Origin: Lederbergia citrisecunda | Lineage (GTDB): Bacteria > Bacillota > Bacilli > Bacillales > Bacillaceae_C | Length of the DNA: 64,000 nt | Assembly: GCF_018343695.1 (NCBI RefSeq) | Contig: NZ_JAGYPJ010000001.1 | Location: 2,006,223-2,070,222 of the forward strand | Reading direction: 5' to 3' | In this document: positions 63,447 to 64,000 of the stretch, piece after piece | How positions within the stretch are numbered: position 1 is the first letter of the stretch | Layout: each line of letters opens with the position of its first letter | Made by a program: the position numbers and the translations under genes | Notes under the pieces: model-generated | Database searches by the model: none | Told to the model about the DNA's origin: nothing | Seen by the model: only the letters and a program-made list of their open reading frames with translations

Positions 63447-64000
63447 TCATTTTTGGATGAGTCCCCAGCTTTTGGGTAAGATTTTTACATAAAAAGGAGT
63501 TTCTGAAATATCCTCCCCATCAGCATGAACTCGTACGGGTTGTTCAAAATAAATAGAAATCTCTCGTCCATTATATGAATCTACCTCTTTATATTTTAAA
63601 TGGCCGCCCCAAAATACCGACATAAAGATAAAGAGTAATTTAATCTTAGATAAACGATGGACTACTGTAATATTAAATTCTCCGTCCCGTGGATCCGCAT
63701 GTGGGGCGATTTTCATTCCACCACCGAAATATTGCTGATTAGATATAGTGACGAACCAAGTTTTATCATATATTCTTTTTTTCCCATCCACCTCTAGCGT
63801 TAACGTAGTAGGTCGATAACAAAAAAGTTCCTTAATAACATAGTAGGAATAAACGAGCTTTCCTAGTGAGATGGAATTTAGCCATTTTTTTGCTTTTGAT
63901 CGATTTCCCCTCATAGAAATCAGTGCATCAAATCCCGCCCCAATACTATTTACAAAAAATCCACGTTCACCTTGATTTGTTGTATATGTACCTGCATCAA
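63447..64000 (-). CDS. Diacylglycerol/lipid kinase C-terminal part (5' end beyond window)
   Basis: The frame is open to the right edge and includes GFFVNSIGAGFDALIS, then GGGMKIAPHADPRDGEFNIT and VHADGEDIS near the end: the substrate/nucleotide-binding half of the YegS/DagK family. About 185 residues are visible; the catalytic GGDGT motif must lie outside. In B. subtilis a YtlR lipid kinase is near this position. It would phosphorylate a membrane lipid such as diacylglycerol. Confidence 0.86.
   Translation of the reverse strand, partial: DAGTYTTNQGERGFFVNSIGAGFDALISMRGNRSKAKKWLNSISLGKLVYSYYVIKELFCYRPTTLTLEVDGKKRIYDKTWFVTISNQQYFGGGMKIAPHADPRDGEFNITVVHRLSKIKLLFIFMSVFWGGHLKYKEVDSYNGREISIYFEQPVRVHADGEDISETPFYVKILPKSWGLIQK

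Overview
The window is low-GC (roughly 36-38% by eye) Firmicute chromosome with strong AGGAGG-type ribosome binding sites and frequent TTG/GTG starts. Gene content and order match the thiI-to-ytmP segment of Bacillus subtilis: thiI, nifZ, ezrA, refZ, ytsP, dgcP, rpsD, tyrS, acsA, acuABC, ccpA, ytxH/ytxG, murC, sftA, ytpR/ytpQ/ytpP, ytoQ, ytoP, ytzB, ytnP, trmB, ytzH, ytmP and a lipid kinase. Sporulation-linked genes (RefZ, KinB-like kinases, a YhcN/YlaJ lipoprotein) point to an endospore-forming Bacillaceae species that is not B. subtilis itself: hisJ, braB, motPS, aroA, ytxJ and malS are missing from their usual places.

Layout. 1-9.7 kb is conserved backbone (tRNA thiolation, division-ring control, c-di-GMP synthesis, ribosomal protein S4 with its leader), interrupted by a NERD-domain gene and a 51-bp tandem repeat. 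9.7-23.6 kb is an accessory segment between rpsD and tyrS, which adjoin in B. subtilis. It holds a LapA-like membrane protein, a decayed HxlR regulator, a GC-richer redox/iron-sulfur cluster (LtrA, CoA-disulfide reductase, YjdJ, YjdI/CDGSH, FMN reductase) in which two genes are frameshifted, gene debris with a second copy of the rpsD terminator region, a complete IS256-family element, and two tandem KinB-like kinases. 23.6-33 kb returns to backbone: tyrS under a T-box, a large class A penicillin-binding protein, acsA and the divergent acuABC acetylation circuit. A second, inverted copy of the IS lies at 33.0-34.6 kb.

34.7-47 kb carries ccpA, an unusual 719-residue FtsA-like protein, ytxGH, murC, the DNA translocase sftA, a sporulation lipoprotein and iadA. 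47-54.7 kb is a second accessory stretch of small enzymes, including a four-gene GyrI-like/Nudix/GNAT/kinase operon, a signal peptidase, lipoproteins and tiny membrane proteins. 55-64 kb is the conserved ytp-yto-ytn-ytm block.

Functional links: ThiI and its desulfurase overlap by four bases; EzrA, RefZ, SftA and the FtsA-like protein all bear on division; AcsA, AcuA and AcuC form the acetyl-CoA synthetase acetylation switch; the YjdI/YjdJ pair, CoA-disulfide reductase and FMN reductase look like a transferred and now decaying thiol/redox module. No tRNA, rRNA or CRISPR array was seen. Identifications rest on reading motifs and gene order, without database searches.
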